From Rhodoferax sp. (lineage in GTDB: Bacteria; Pseudomonadota; Gammaproteobacteria; Burkholderiales; Burkholderiaceae_C): a stretch of DNA of 64,000 bases. The stretch is from positions 1-64,000 of the forward strand of contig NZ_JAQURE010000001.1 of NCBI RefSeq assembly GCF_028715765.1. The letters run 5' to 3'. The translations under genes and the position numbers were made by a program. Shown here piece after piece: positions 37,386 through 46,984 of this stretch (its first letter is position 1; the number at the start of each line of letters is the position of its first letter). A model generated the notes under the pieces. It saw only the letters and a list, made by a program, of their open reading frames with translations, did not search any database and was not told where the DNA came from.

Positions 37386-38303
37386 TCACACGCGTTTGGC
37401 CACTTGGCCGCACAGGTAAGTCCACACCAGTGTGGCAGCCACGTTGCTGGTGAGCTCGGCGTGGTCATAAGCGGGCGCCACCTCTACGCAGTCCATGCCA
37501 ATGCAGTCCAGTGCCGACAACGCCTCCAGCAGGGTCAGCACTTGCGAGCTGCTTAAGCCGCCTGGCTCTGGGGTGCCGGTGCCGGGGGCAAACGCGGGGT
37601 CAAGGCAGTCGATGTCTAGCGTGATGTAGCACGGCCGCCCAGCCAAGCGGGCTTTGATGTCGTTCACCACGGGCATGAGCCCGGCACCGTCAAGCCCGCG
37701 CAACTGCCGAGCGGTAAAGATCAAGCCGCCCTGGTCTTGCACGTACTCGCGTGCGGCGCGTGCGCCACTGGAGCGCAGGCCAATCTGCACGGTGTGGCGC
37801 GGGTTGACCAGCCCCTCAGCGATGGCTTCATAAGTCCAGGTGCCGTGGCCAGAGGGCTCGCCAAAGTGATCTGTCCAGGTGTCGCAATGGGCATCAAAGT
37901 GCACCAGCGCCAGCTCGCCATGCTGGGCGCGGGCGGCGCGCAGCAGCGGCAAGGTCACCGAATGGTCGCCGCCCAAAAACACGCAGTGGTGGCGTGCCAT
38001 CAAGGCCGCAGCTTGGCGCTGGATGTGCGCACGCACTTCGGATAAAGGAGAGGCATTGGGCAGGCGCATGTCAAAAGCATCACCCAGCCACCCCAGCGGC
38101 GACACGTCAAACAGCGGGTGAATGCCGTCGCAAAGCATCAAGCTGGCGCGGCGAATGTCGCTCGGACCAAAGCGCGCGCCAGGGCGGTGGGTGACCGCGC
38201 CATCAAACGCAACGCCGGCCACCGCAAAAGGCTGGTTGGTCAGGGCGGGCGCAGCAAGAAAACCCGTGGTGTGGTGGGCGTAGGCAAATTGACCAAGCGG
38301 CAT
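37386..38303 (-). CDS. speB: agmatinase / ureohydrolase
   Basis: FLGGDHSVTLPLLRA, LVHFDAHCDTWTDHFG, YITLDIDCLDPAFAPGTGTPEPGGLSSSQVL; start refined to MPLGQFAYAHH. Confidence 0.93.
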   Translation of the reverse strand: MPLGQFAYAHHTTGFLAAPALTNQPFAVAGVAFDGAVTHRPGARFGPSDIRRASLMLCDGIHPLFDVSPLGWLGDAFDMRLPNASPLSEVRAHIQRQAAALMARHHCVFLGGDHSVTLPLLRAARAQHGELALVHFDAHCDTWTDHFGEPSGHGTWTYEAIAEGLVNPRHTVQIGLRSSGARAAREYVQDQGGLIFTARQLRGLDGAGLMPVVNDIKARLAGRPCYITLDIDCLDPAFAPGTGTPEPGGLSSSQVLTLLEALSALDCIGMDCVEVAPAYDHAELTSNVAATLVWTYLCGQVAKRV

Positions 38304-38434
38304 GGCAGGCTCTCCAGAAATGGCATTGAAGAAGATGGTAACGCCGCCCTGTGCAGCGCTTTGCGCCAGTTGATACCGATCAGCCAGAGCCAGTTGCGGG
38401 ATGAAATCTGGGATGATGCAGCTACCCTTTATTC

Positions 38435-39421
38435 TTGCGCTGCACGCTTTTGAACTCAGCACCCTCCTCACCCGCCCCACCGCTTTGGTTGGCCTATGGT
38501 TTTTTGGCTTTGAGCATGGCCTTGGTCGGCAGCTATGTGGCGTTGAGCAAGCCGCTGGTGGCGGCTATGCCCGTGTTTTTGCTGGCCTGGCTGCGCTTTC
38601 TCATCGGCGCACTGGCCATGCCGCACTGGCTGTGCAAGCCTGCAAATGAGCCCCCTTTGAGCCCAGCCACCCAGCGGCTGATTTTTTTGGAATCGTTTCT
38701 GGGCAACTTTTTGTTCACGGTGTGCATGCTGTTTGGTGTGAGCCTGACCAGTGCGGTGTCGGCCGGGGTCATCATGGCGGCCATTCCCACCATGGTGGCG
38801 CTGCTGAGCTGGCTGTTTTTGCGCGAACGCATTGGTCTGCGGGTGTGGCAGGCCATTGCCTGTGCAGTGGCTGGGATTGCCTTGTTTTCACTCTCAAAAA
38901 GCGAGCTACCAGCGCATGTATCACATGCTCTAGAGGCCAATTTGGCTTATAAAAATAGCTGGTTGGGTAATGTCTTGGTGTTTGGGGCGGTGGTGTGCGA
39001 AGCGTCTTATGCAGTCATAGGCAAAAAGCTCACGGGCTGTGTCAGCCCCAAGCGCATCACCGCGCTGATCAACTTGTGGGGCTTGGCTTTGATGACGCCA
39101 TTTGGCCTGTATGCAGCGTGGACGTTTGACTTTGCCAGCGTGAGCGTGTCCATGTGGCTGTTGCTGCTGTTTTACGCGCTGGCGGCCAGTGTGTGGACAG
39201 TGTGGCTGTGGATGACCGGGCTGAAAACCGTGCCTGCTGCACGCGCCGGGGTGTTCACGGTGATGCTGCCTGTTGCTGCTGCACTGGTGGGTGTGGGCGT
39301 GCTGGGCGAGCGCTTGACGGCGCTGCAGCTGCTGGCCTTTGGCCTGTGTCTGGTGGGTGTGGTGCTGGCCACCCTGCCCGCACGACAGGCGGTGCCAGCC
39401 AAACCGCCAGCTTCTGACTAA
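38435..39421 (+). CDS. EamA/DMT family transporter
   Basis: Ten hydrophobic segments; AAIPTMVALLSWLFLRERIGLRVWQAIACAVAGIALFSL; VMLPVAAALVGVGVLGERLTALQLLAFGLCLVGVVLA. Confidence 0.9.
   Translation: MRCTLLNSAPSSPAPPLWLAYGFLALSMALVGSYVALSKPLVAAMPVFLLAWLRFLIGALAMPHWLCKPANEPPLSPATQRLIFLESFLGNFLFTVCMLFGVSLTSAVSAGVIMAAIPTMVALLSWLFLRERIGLRVWQAIACAVAGIALFSLSKSELPAHVSHALEANLAYKNSWLGNVLVFGAVVCEASYAVIGKKLTGCVSPKRITALINLWGLALMTPFGLYAAWTFDFASVSVSMWLLLLFYALAASVWTVWLWMTGLKTVPAARAGVFTVMLPVAAALVGVGVLGERLTALQLLAFGLCLVGVVLATLPARQAVPAKPPASD
38901..38960 (+). repeat. R1 repeat copy in frame inside the EamA transporter CDS
   Basis: AAAAGCGAGCTACCAGCGCATGTATCACATGCTCTAGAGGCCAATTTGGC encodes KSELPAHVSHALEANLA. Confidence 0.65.
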
Positions 39422-39939
39422 ACCAGCCGGGTGGCGCTGACCACCATGCCATCGGCGTCGGCGTACAACCATTCACCGGGGTTCACCCAAACGCCTTGCA
39501 GCTGCACCGGCACGTCTTTCAAACCTTGTTTTTGACGGTCTGTAGGTAGCGGCATGCTGGCCAGGGCGCGTATGCCCAGGTCTAACGGGGCAAGTTCGCC
39601 CACATCGCGCACACAGCCGTCTATCACCAGCCCAGCCCAGCCATTTTTGGCTGCGGCAGCGCCCAGGTTACCGCCCAGCAGTGCACGGCGCAGCGAACCG
39701 GCGCCATCGACCACCAGCACTTTGGCAATGCGCCCTGCAGCGGTGTCTTCATAGCCACACGACTCCACAGCGGCCTTGACCAGGGTGTTGTCTTCATAGC
39801 ATTTAACCGTGACCACCGGACCACAAAATGCGCGCCGTGCAGCAAAATCTTTGAACACCGGTGGCAGCACCCGAAACACCTCTGGCGCAGCGTTTTTATG
39901 GGCATCACACAGGTCACAGGAGGAGAAACTTGGGGTCAT
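39418..39939 (-). CDS. rraA: RraA family protein / 4-hydroxy-4-methyl-2-oxoglutarate aldolase-like
   Basis: FCGPVVTVKCYEDNTLVKAAVES, VLVVDGAGSLRRALLGGNLGAAAAKNGWAGLVIDGCVRDVGEL. Confidence 0.95.
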   Translation of the reverse strand: MTPSFSSCDLCDAHKNAAPEVFRVLPPVFKDFAARRAFCGPVVTVKCYEDNTLVKAAVESCGYEDTAAGRIAKVLVVDGAGSLRRALLGGNLGAAAAKNGWAGLVIDGCVRDVGELAPLDLGIRALASMPLPTDRQKQGLKDVPVQLQGVWVNPGEWLYADADGMVVSATRLV

Positions 39940-40131
39940 GAAAATTCCTTTTGGTGTCAGGTAAGGTTGAAAAATTGTAAAACCTTGAAAAACACGGTGT
40001 GAAACTTGACTTTAGCCACACAAATTCGTGTCTTCCCCCTTGGAAAGGTGCGGTTTCTCCATTAGGATTCGAGCCAACCAGCCTTCAGCGAGTGTGCTGG
40101 CGATTTTCTCAACTTGAAAAGGACTATCTCT

Positions 40132-40617
40132 ATGGCAACCGCACCCAAAGCCCCAGCAAAAAAAGCTGCCCCAGCCACCAAGGCTGCACCTGCAAAAAAA
40201 GCAGCACCCGCCAAAGCAGCGGCGCCCGCCAAGAAGGTAGCTGCAGCACCTGCCAAGGCTGCTGCCCCAGCCAAGAAAGCCGCTGCCCCAACTAAGAAAG
40301 TTGCGGCTCCTGCAGCTGCAGCACCGGCCAAAAAAGCCGCACCAGCCAAAGCTGCCGCACCCGCTAAAAAAGCTGTCAACTCAGCTTTCATGAAAGCCTT
40401 GACACCCAGCGCTGCGCTGGCCGCTGTGGTGGGTGCCAAACCGCTGCCACGCACCGAAGTGGTCAAACAACTGTGGGTTTACATCAAGGCGAACAAGCTG
40501 CAAGACAGCGTGAATAAAAAAATGATCAATGCCGACGCCAAACTCAAAGCCGTTTTTGGCAAAGCCAAGGCCGACATGTTTGAGATGCAAAAACTCATTC
40601 CCAGCCATTTGAAATAA
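40132..40617 (+). CDS. SWIB/MDM2-domain protein with histone H1-like Ala/Lys/Pro-rich N-terminus
   Basis: PAKKAA repeats followed by LPRTEVVKQLWVYIKANKLQDSVNKKMINADAKLKAVFGK. Confidence 0.92.
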   Translation: MATAPKAPAKKAAPATKAAPAKKAAPAKAAAPAKKVAAAPAKAAAPAKKAAAPTKKVAAPAAAAPAKKAAPAKAAAPAKKAVNSAFMKALTPSAALAAVVGAKPLPRTEVVKQLWVYIKANKLQDSVNKKMINADAKLKAVFGKAKADMFEMQKLIPSHLK

Positions 40618-40651
40618 AGGCGTGGCGCTCGCGGGTTAAACCGCCAGCCCC

Positions 40652-40680
40652 AAAAAAAGCCAGCATCTGCTGGCTTTTTT
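40652..40680. terminator. bidirectional Rho-independent terminator
   Basis: AAAAAAGCCAGCA-TC-TGCTGGCTTTTTT between convergent SWIB and MFS genes. Confidence 0.85.
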
Positions 40681-40689
40681 CATGACAAT

Positions 40690-41898
40690 TCAGCGCGTGC
40701 GCGCCCCTACCCCCAGCGCAGCCACCACGCTCAAGCCCAGCACCAACGCAGCGCCCATCAGGGTGGCGCTGTACCACCCCCGATCCATGAACGCACCAAA
40801 CATCAAGGGTGAGATGGCAAACCCGGTGTCCAGGCCCGAGTACACCAACCCATAGACCCTGCCGGTTGCGCCTTTGGGGGTGGCTTTTTTGATCATCATG
40901 TCGCGCGACGGCCCGCCTATGCCCACCGCAAACCCCGTGGCCGCCAGCACCACCATGGTCCAGGTGGCACCCAGCCACGCTGTGCCACACAGCGCCAGCA
41001 ACAAAGCCGCTGTCAACATCGACAACGCCACCACCCGGTCACTGTGTCTGGAATACGCCGCCACGAAGCCGCCCACAAACATGCCTAAAGCGCCACACAG
41101 CATGTAAGCCGTGAGCGTGAGCGTGGCCGACTCAAAACTGATGCCGTGCATGGCCTTGAGGATGGACACTGAAAAACTCTGCACCACCGCCAACGTCATG
41201 GTGGAGAGCAAAAAGAACGCAAAACACCACCACACCACCGGCAGCTTCATGAAGGCCATGCTGTGCTCCACCACCGCATCAGGCGCATGGCGTACCACTT
41301 GGGTATGAAGCTGGTCGCGGTTGAACACCAACACTGCCAGCACGCTGGCAAACAACACGGCAGCGGCCAGGTAGGCGGTGCGCCAGTCGCTCAAGGCCGT
41401 CACTGTGGCAAAAAACACCGGCGCCAAAGCCCAGCCCAAATTGCCTGTGAGCCCATGCGCGCTGAACGCGTGCCCCAAGCGTGGGGGCGACACGCGCTGG
41501 TTCAAGATGGTGAAATCCACTGGGTGAAAGGTGGCGTTGGCCAGCCCCGCCAGTGCCGCCACCGCCACCAAGCCACTGTAGCCAGTGACCCTGGATGCCA
41601 ACACCGCGGCCAACGTGAACAGCGCCAGCGCCACAAATAAAAGCGGGCGGGCGCCCAGTTTGTCCACCACAAACCCGGCGCTGGCTTGCCCCAAGCCAGA
41701 CACCACAAAAAACACGCTCATCAACGCACCCAGTTGCGAAAAACTCAAGCCAAACTCGTGCATGAAGACTGGAAACAACGGCGGCAACAACAAGTGGCCA
41801 AAGTGCGACGCCGCGTGCGCCATGCCCACCAGGGCGATCACCTTGGCGTCGTGTTGCAGCGGGATAGAGGTGGGTATGGCATGTGCGGCTGAAGTCAT
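40690..41898 (-). CDS. MFS transporter
   Basis: 12-TM-like pattern; FVVSGLGQASAGFVVDKLGARPLLF, GPSRDMMIKKATPKGATGRVYGLVYSGLD. Confidence 0.9.
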   Translation of the reverse strand: MTSAAHAIPTSIPLQHDAKVIALVGMAHAASHFGHLLLPPLFPVFMHEFGLSFSQLGALMSVFFVVSGLGQASAGFVVDKLGARPLLFVALALFTLAAVLASRVTGYSGLVAVAALAGLANATFHPVDFTILNQRVSPPRLGHAFSAHGLTGNLGWALAPVFFATVTALSDWRTAYLAAAVLFASVLAVLVFNRDQLHTQVVRHAPDAVVEHSMAFMKLPVVWWCFAFFLLSTMTLAVVQSFSVSILKAMHGISFESATLTLTAYMLCGALGMFVGGFVAAYSRHSDRVVALSMLTAALLLALCGTAWLGATWTMVVLAATGFAVGIGGPSRDMMIKKATPKGATGRVYGLVYSGLDTGFAISPLMFGAFMDRGWYSATLMGAALVLGLSVVAALGVGARTR

Positions 41899-41937
41899 GC
41901 ATTCATCTTAGCCTGCGCGACATTGGCACAACAAAAA

Positions 41938-41969
41938 AGCAGCTATTTACTCTCAAGTAAATAGCTGCT
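41938..41969 (-). terminator. Rho-independent terminator of clpB
   Basis: Perfect 13 bp stem AGCAGCTATTTAC/GTAAATAGCTGCT with 6 nt loop, followed by TTTTTTGT on the minus strand. Confidence 0.8.
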
Positions 41970-42000
41970 CACGCTTATTTCATAAGCGCTAGAGGCCTAA
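41957..42000 (+). repeat. R1 repeat copy, overlapping the clpB terminator arm
   Basis: GTAAATAGCTGCTCACGCTTATTTCATAAGCGCTAGAGGCC. Confidence 0.8.
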
Positions 42001-42007
42001 AAGACTC

Positions 42008-44608
42008 TTAAGCAAAGCTGAACTGTCCCGGCGCCTTGATCGGGTCTACACCGACGTGGATGGTGGCCTTGGGCGCAAACTTGCCTTCCAGCAGCAGCTT
42101 CGAGAGCGGGTTTTCAATGCGCTGCTGAATGGCGCGTTTGAGCGGCCGCGCACCAAACACCGGGTCGAACCCCACCTTGGCCAACTCAGCCACAGCGGCA
42201 TCGCTGACCTCCAACGTCAAATCCATGTGCGCCAGACGCGCGGTCAGCACCGCCAGTTGAATCTTGGCAATGTCGGCAATGTGGCTGGCAGCTAGGCTGT
42301 GGAACACCACGGTCTCGTCAATGCGGTTCAAAAACTCGGGACGGAAATGGTTTTTGAGTTCATCGGTCACCGCGTCTTTCACGTCTTCATAAGGTTGACC
42401 GACCATGTTTTGGATCATTTGCGAGCCAATGTTGCTGGTCATCACAATCACGGTGTTTTTGAAGTCCACGGTGCGCCCCTGACCATCGGTCAGGCGGCCA
42501 TCGTCAAGCACTTGCAGCAACACATTGAAGACATCGGGGTGGGCTTTTTCAACCTCGTCGAGCAGCAACACGCTGTAGGGGTTACGCCGCACGGCTTCTG
42601 TCAAATAACCACCTTCTTCATAGCCCACATAGCCCGGAGGCGCGCCAATCAATCGTGCAACGCTATGCTTTTCCATGAACTCGCTCATGTCGATGCGCAC
42701 CAGGTGCTCTTCGGAGTCAAACAAAAAGCCCGCCAGTGCCTTGCACAGCTCGGTTTTGCCAACCCCCGTGGGGCCGAGGAACAAAAAACTGCCGGTGGGG
42801 CGATCTGGGTCACTCAACCCCGAGCGTGAACGGCGAATGGCGTTGGCCACCGCGCCAATGGCTTCGTCTTGCCCCACCACGCGGTCATGCAGCTTGACCT
42901 CCATTTGCAACAATTTGTCGCGCTCGCCTTGCATCATCTTGGCCACCGGAATGCCCGTGGCACGGCTGACCACTTCGGCAATTTCGTCCGCGCCCACCAT
43001 GGTGCGCAGCAGTTGGGTACGGCCACCGTCTTTGGCCGTCTGGGCTTTGCCCGCTTCTTTGTCTTGCGCAGCTTTGAGCTTTTTCTCAAGCTCAGGCAGC
43101 GTGCCGTATTGCAATTCACCGGCTTTATTGAAGTCGCCTTTGTCAGTGAGGGTTTTGATCTGACCACGCACTTTTTCCACCTCTTGCATGAGGGTTTTGG
43201 AGCCCTGTGCCTGGGCTTTTTCAGCTTTCCAGAGCTCGTCCAAATCTGCAATTTCTTTTTGTAAAGCAGTGATTTCTTCGTTGATGAGTTCCAGGCGTTT
43301 TTGCGAGGCTTCGTCTTTTTCACGCTTGACGGCTTCGCGCTCAATTTGCAGTTGAATCAGGCGGCGGTCTTTTTTGTCCATCAGCTCGGGTTTGGAGTCG
43401 AGCTCGATCTTGACCTTGCTGGCGGCCTCGTCAATCAAATCAATGGCTTTGTCGGGCAAAAAACGGTCGGTGATGTAACGGTTAGACAGCTCAGCCGCCG
43501 CCACAATGGCCGGGTCGGTGATCTGCACGCCGTGGTGCACTTCGTAGCGCTCTTTCAAGCCGCGCAGGATGGCAATGGTGGCCTCCACGGTGGGCTCGCC
43601 CACCAGAATTTTCTGGAAACGGCGCTCTAGCGCGGCATCTTTTTCAATGTATTTGCGGTATTCGTCCAGCGTGGTGGCACCCACGCAGTGCAATTCGCCC
43701 CGCGCCAGTGCGGGCTTGAGCATGTTGCCCGCGTCCATGGCGCCCTCGCCTTTGCCTGCGCCCACCATGGTGTGGAGTTCATCAATGAACACAATGGTTT
43801 GGCCTTCATCTTTGGCCAGGTCTTTGAGCACGTTTTTCAGGCGTTCTTCAAACTCGCCACGGAATTTGGCCCCGGCCAAAAGGGACGCCATGTCCAGGCT
43901 CAGCACGCGTTTGCCTTTGAGGCTGTCAGGCACCTCCCCGGCCACGATGCGCTGCGCCAAGCCTTCCACAATGGCGGTCTTGCCCACGCCAGGCTCGCCA
44001 ATCAAGACCGGGTTGTTTTTGGTGCGCCGTTGCAGCACCTGGATGGCGCGACGGATTTCATCGTCGCGGCCAATCACCGGGTCGAGCTTGCCCAAACGGG
44101 CGCGCTCGGTCAGGTCAATGCAATATTTTTTCAGGCTTTCGCGCTGGTCTTCGGCATCGGCGCTGTCTACGTTTTGGCCGCCGCGCACGGCCTCAATGGC
44201 AGCCTCCATGCTCTTGCGGGTCAAGCCATGGGCACGCGCCACATTGCCCAGCTCTTGCTTGCTGTCGGACAAGGCCAGCAAAAACAACTCGGCTGCGACA
44301 AATTTGTCACCGCGCTTGATGGCTTCTTTCTCGGACGCTTGCAGCAGCGACACCATGTCACGCCCCACTTGCACCTGCTCTTGCCCGGTGACTTGAGGCA
44401 GTTTTTTAACCGCAGTTTCAGCCGTGGCCAGCAGCCCAGCCACATTGACACCAGCGCGCTGCAACAAGGCTTTGGGGCCGTCATCTTGCTTGAGCAGTGC
44501 CACTAGCATGTGGACTGGCTCAATGTAGGCATGGTCGTTGCCCAACGCCAAAGACTGGGCGTCGCCCAGGGCTTCCTGAAATTTTGTGGTGAATTTGTCG
44601 ACACGCAT
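42008..44608 (-). CDS. clpB: ATP-dependent chaperone ClpB
   Basis: [53 protein letters not shown] and [21 protein letters not shown]; coiled-coil middle domain. Confidence 0.97.
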   Translation of the reverse strand: MRVDKFTTKFQEALGDAQSLALGNDHAYIEPVHMLVALLKQDDGPKALLQRAGVNVAGLLATAETAVKKLPQVTGQEQVQVGRDMVSLLQASEKEAIKRGDKFVAAELFLLALSDSKQELGNVARAHGLTRKSMEAAIEAVRGGQNVDSADAEDQRESLKKYCIDLTERARLGKLDPVIGRDDEIRRAIQVLQRRTKNNPVLIGEPGVGKTAIVEGLAQRIVAGEVPDSLKGKRVLSLDMASLLAGAKFRGEFEERLKNVLKDLAKDEGQTIVFIDELHTMVGAGKGEGAMDAGNMLKPALARGELHCVGATTLDEYRKYIEKDAALERRFQKILVGEPTVEATIAILRGLKERYEVHHGVQITDPAIVAAAELSNRYITDRFLPDKAIDLIDEAASKVKIELDSKPELMDKKDRRLIQLQIEREAVKREKDEASQKRLELINEEITALQKEIADLDELWKAEKAQAQGSKTLMQEVEKVRGQIKTLTDKGDFNKAGELQYGTLPELEKKLKAAQDKEAGKAQTAKDGGRTQLLRTMVGADEIAEVVSRATGIPVAKMMQGERDKLLQMEVKLHDRVVGQDEAIGAVANAIRRSRSGLSDPDRPTGSFLFLGPTGVGKTELCKALAGFLFDSEEHLVRIDMSEFMEKHSVARLIGAPPGYVGYEEGGYLTEAVRRNPYSVLLLDEVEKAHPDVFNVLLQVLDDGRLTDGQGRTVDFKNTVIVMTSNIGSQMIQNMVGQPYEDVKDAVTDELKNHFRPEFLNRIDETVVFHSLAASHIADIAKIQLAVLTARLAHMDLTLEVSDAAVAELAKVGFDPVFGARPLKRAIQQRIENPLSKLLLEGKFAPKATIHVGVDPIKAPGQFSFA

Positions 44609-44690
44609 GAGGCACTCCAAAAGTTTTATGAACTGAGTCTTACATGGGGTTCCAGTAGACGCATTCAAGTGCCTTGACGTGGGCGAAGGC

Positions 44691-45686
44691 TCAACCGCCT
44701 GACATCAAAGCCAGCATCAAGGCCACCCGGGCTTTGACGGGCGAGAGCCCTTCAGAGTGTGCAAATTCAGCGTGTTCTGTGGCCAGCACGCGGCCATTGG
44801 CGCAGCGGCTGGCGCGCACCACGCGCACACCGGCTTGGCTGGCGCGGCGCAGCGCAGCCTCAAGCGCATGATGCAGGGTGCCGTTGCCGGTGGCTGCTAC
44901 CACCAAGCCTTGCAGCGCGGGCACCCCTGGCAGCGGCTGCAGCATGGCATCAACCATGTAAGCACTGCCACCGGCGTAGTTCATGACAATTTCCACACGC
45001 GGCCAGTGGTCCAAAGTAGCTATTTTTTCAATAGCTGGTTGCGCTTGTTCTGATTGGGCTAGAGGCCAATTTCTTAATAATCTCAGCTGCCCTTCCTCAA
45101 CATACCCCAAGGCACCGGCATCGCCCGAAGAAAAGGCATCAGGTCGGTAGGTGTGGTTTTTTTGCACATCCAGCGCGCCGTGCACGCTACCCGCTGCGAC
45201 CACCACCACGCCACAAGCCTGCGGGCAAAGCGCCACAGCCATGGCATCCAACAGGTTTTGCGGGCCGTCGGGCGACAAACTTGTGGCCGGGCGCATGGCG
45301 CAAGTCAACACCACAGGCTTGCGGCCAAGCCACTGCGCTGGCAACACAGCATGCAAAAAATACGCTGTTTCTTCAAGCGTGTCGGTGCCGTGGGTGATCA
45401 CCACCGCCTGCACATCGGACTGCGCCAAGTGGTGCTGCACACGCTGCGCCAACACCTGCCAAACGGCAAAGCTCATGTCTTTGCTGTCAATTTGCGCCAC
45501 CTGTTCGCTCACAAGGGTGCAGCCACCCAGTACGCGATTCATGCCCGGCACAAGTGCCAATAAATCTGCCACACTGACCTGGGCAGCGGTGTAACCCAGG
45601 TTGTCAGACGCTTGGGTGGCCTTGCCGGCAATGGTGCCGCCAGTGCCTAAAACCACCACTTTTTTTGGGTTTTGATCAGAAATCAC
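44691..45686 (-). CDS. L-asparaginase
   Basis: [63 protein letters not shown]. Confidence 0.93.
   Translation of the reverse strand: MISDQNPKKVVVLGTGGTIAGKATQASDNLGYTAAQVSVADLLALVPGMNRVLGGCTLVSEQVAQIDSKDMSFAVWQVLAQRVQHHLAQSDVQAVVITHGTDTLEETAYFLHAVLPAQWLGRKPVVLTCAMRPATSLSPDGPQNLLDAMAVALCPQACGVVVVAAGSVHGALDVQKNHTYRPDAFSSGDAGALGYVEEGQLRLLRNWPLAQSEQAQPAIEKIATLDHWPRVEIVMNYAGGSAYMVDAMLQPLPGVPALQGLVVAATGNGTLHHALEAALRRASQAGVRVVRASRCANGRVLATEHAEFAHSEGLSPVKARVALMLALMSGG
45024..45076 (+). repeat. R1 repeat copy inside the asparaginase CDS (antisense to it)
   Basis: TTTTTTCAATAGCTGGTTGCGCTTGTTCTGATTGGGCTAGAGGCCAATTTCTTAA encodes [20 protein letters not shown] in the host. Confidence 0.65.
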
Positions 45687-45703
45687 TTGCTGACTTTCAA
45701 AAA

Positions 45704-45719
45704 CTGATTAAAAATACAG
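45704..45719. promoter_or_regulatory. LexA/SOS box 1: CTG-ATTAAAAATA-CAG
   Basis: CTGN10CAG upstream of lexA. Confidence 0.75.
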
Positions 45720-45722
45720 TTA

Positions 45723-45738
45723 CTGGATAAGAAAACAG
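45723..45738. promoter_or_regulatory. LexA/SOS box 2: CTG-GATAAGAAAA-CAG
   Basis: CTGN10CAG, 19 bp from box 1. Confidence 0.8.
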
Positions 45739-45808
45739 TGTTTATCCAAACTACTTGCTGTTTTCTGCCCCAGTCACTGTTTCTCAATTGCCGCTCACAG
45801 GAGGCCTC

Positions 45809-46483
45809 ATGATCACCAGACCCAAACTCACTGATCGCCAGCAACAGATTCTCGATCTTATCGAGCGCGCCATTGCCCGCACGGGCGCCCCCCCCACACG
45901 AGCAGAAATTGCCACAGAGCTGGGCTTCAAATCCGCCAACGCAGCCGAAGAGCATTTGCAAGCGCTGGCCCGCAAGGGAGCGATTGAACTGGTCAGTGGC
46001 ACATCGCGCGGTATTCGCTTGCGCGGCGACACGCTGCGGTCTATCAACGCATCACGCATCCAAAACCTTGAGGCTTCGGTCTCAAACCTGTTGCAACTGG
46101 CCTTGCCATTGGTGGGTCGGGTGGCAGCGGGCTCCCCCATCTTGGCACAGGAGCACATTGACAAAACCTTTTATGTGGAAAACAGCCTGTTTCAGCGCAA
46201 ACCAGACTACCTGCTGAAAGTGCGCGGCATGTCCATGCGCGACGCCGGCATCATGGATGGTGATTTGCTGGCCGTGCAAAGCACTCGCGATGCGAAAAAT
46301 GGCCAAATTGTGGTGGCTCGCCTGGGTGACGAGGTCACTGTCAAGCGCTTCATGCGGCACAACAACCTGATTGAGTTGCACCCAGAAAACCCAGACTACC
46401 AAACCATTGTGGTTGACCCCGGCGAGCCATTTGAGATCGAAGGCCTAGCGGTGGGGCTGATTCGCAACACCATGTTGATGTAG
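45809..46483 (+). CDS. lexA: SOS repressor LexA
   Basis: [90 protein letters not shown]. Confidence 0.98.
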   Translation: MITRPKLTDRQQQILDLIERAIARTGAPPTRAEIATELGFKSANAAEEHLQALARKGAIELVSGTSRGIRLRGDTLRSINASRIQNLEASVSNLLQLALPLVGRVAAGSPILAQEHIDKTFYVENSLFQRKPDYLLKVRGMSMRDAGIMDGDLLAVQSTRDAKNGQIVVARLGDEVTVKRFMRHNNLIELHPENPDYQTIVVDPGEPFEIEGLAVGLIRNTMLM

Positions 46484-46548
46484 CCCCAAGTTCAGCTTCA
46501 AGCAGCACAGCCGTATTTCCCCATTTTTTTAGCCTCAAAGGTTTCACC

Positions 46549-46902
46549 ATGACTTTAGCCATTCAATCTTTTGACGTGATCGCGCCACTGAAATCTTTAT
46601 GGCAATGGCTCGTGGTTCAGCCTGGGCACACCACGGCACGCGTGGCGCATCACCCCCGCATGCCGGTGCCCACAGCGCCCAACAGCACGCGCTGCAGACA
46701 GCCGGTGCTGCACCCGGTTTTCATCCATCAGGCCATCACGCCCCCAGCACCTCTGCGCAGTCACCAACCCCTGCGCGTGGTGCGGGTCATGGAAGCGGGG
46801 CAACGTGCGTCGCTAGCAGGGCGAATGGTGATTTCAGGTCGCATGGCCGATGTGTGCGCCGAACTTGACCGCCTGGCAGCCTTTGAGGCACAACTGCACT
46901 GA
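46549..46902 (+). CDS. uncharacterised protein immediately downstream of lexA
   Basis: 117 aa ORF, C-term RVVRVMEAGQRASLAGRMVISGRMADVCAELDRLAAFEAQLH; 65 bp after lexA with no obvious terminator between. Confidence 0.6.
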   Translation: MTLAIQSFDVIAPLKSLWQWLVVQPGHTTARVAHHPRMPVPTAPNSTRCRQPVLHPVFIHQAITPPAPLRSHQPLRVVRVMEAGQRASLAGRMVISGRMADVCAELDRLAAFEAQLH

Positions 46903-46984
46903 CGTAAGCCACGCACAACAAGACGTCTCTACTTCGCTAGGGTAGTTTTGCACCAGTCCTGAAGGGTCAAGGCACAATGGATGC

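Noticed and set aside
40132-40380. Apparent DNA repeats (GCACCCGCCAAA-type units)
   Set aside because: They follow from the Ala/Lys/Pro-rich coding tail, not from an independent repeat or CRISPR array.
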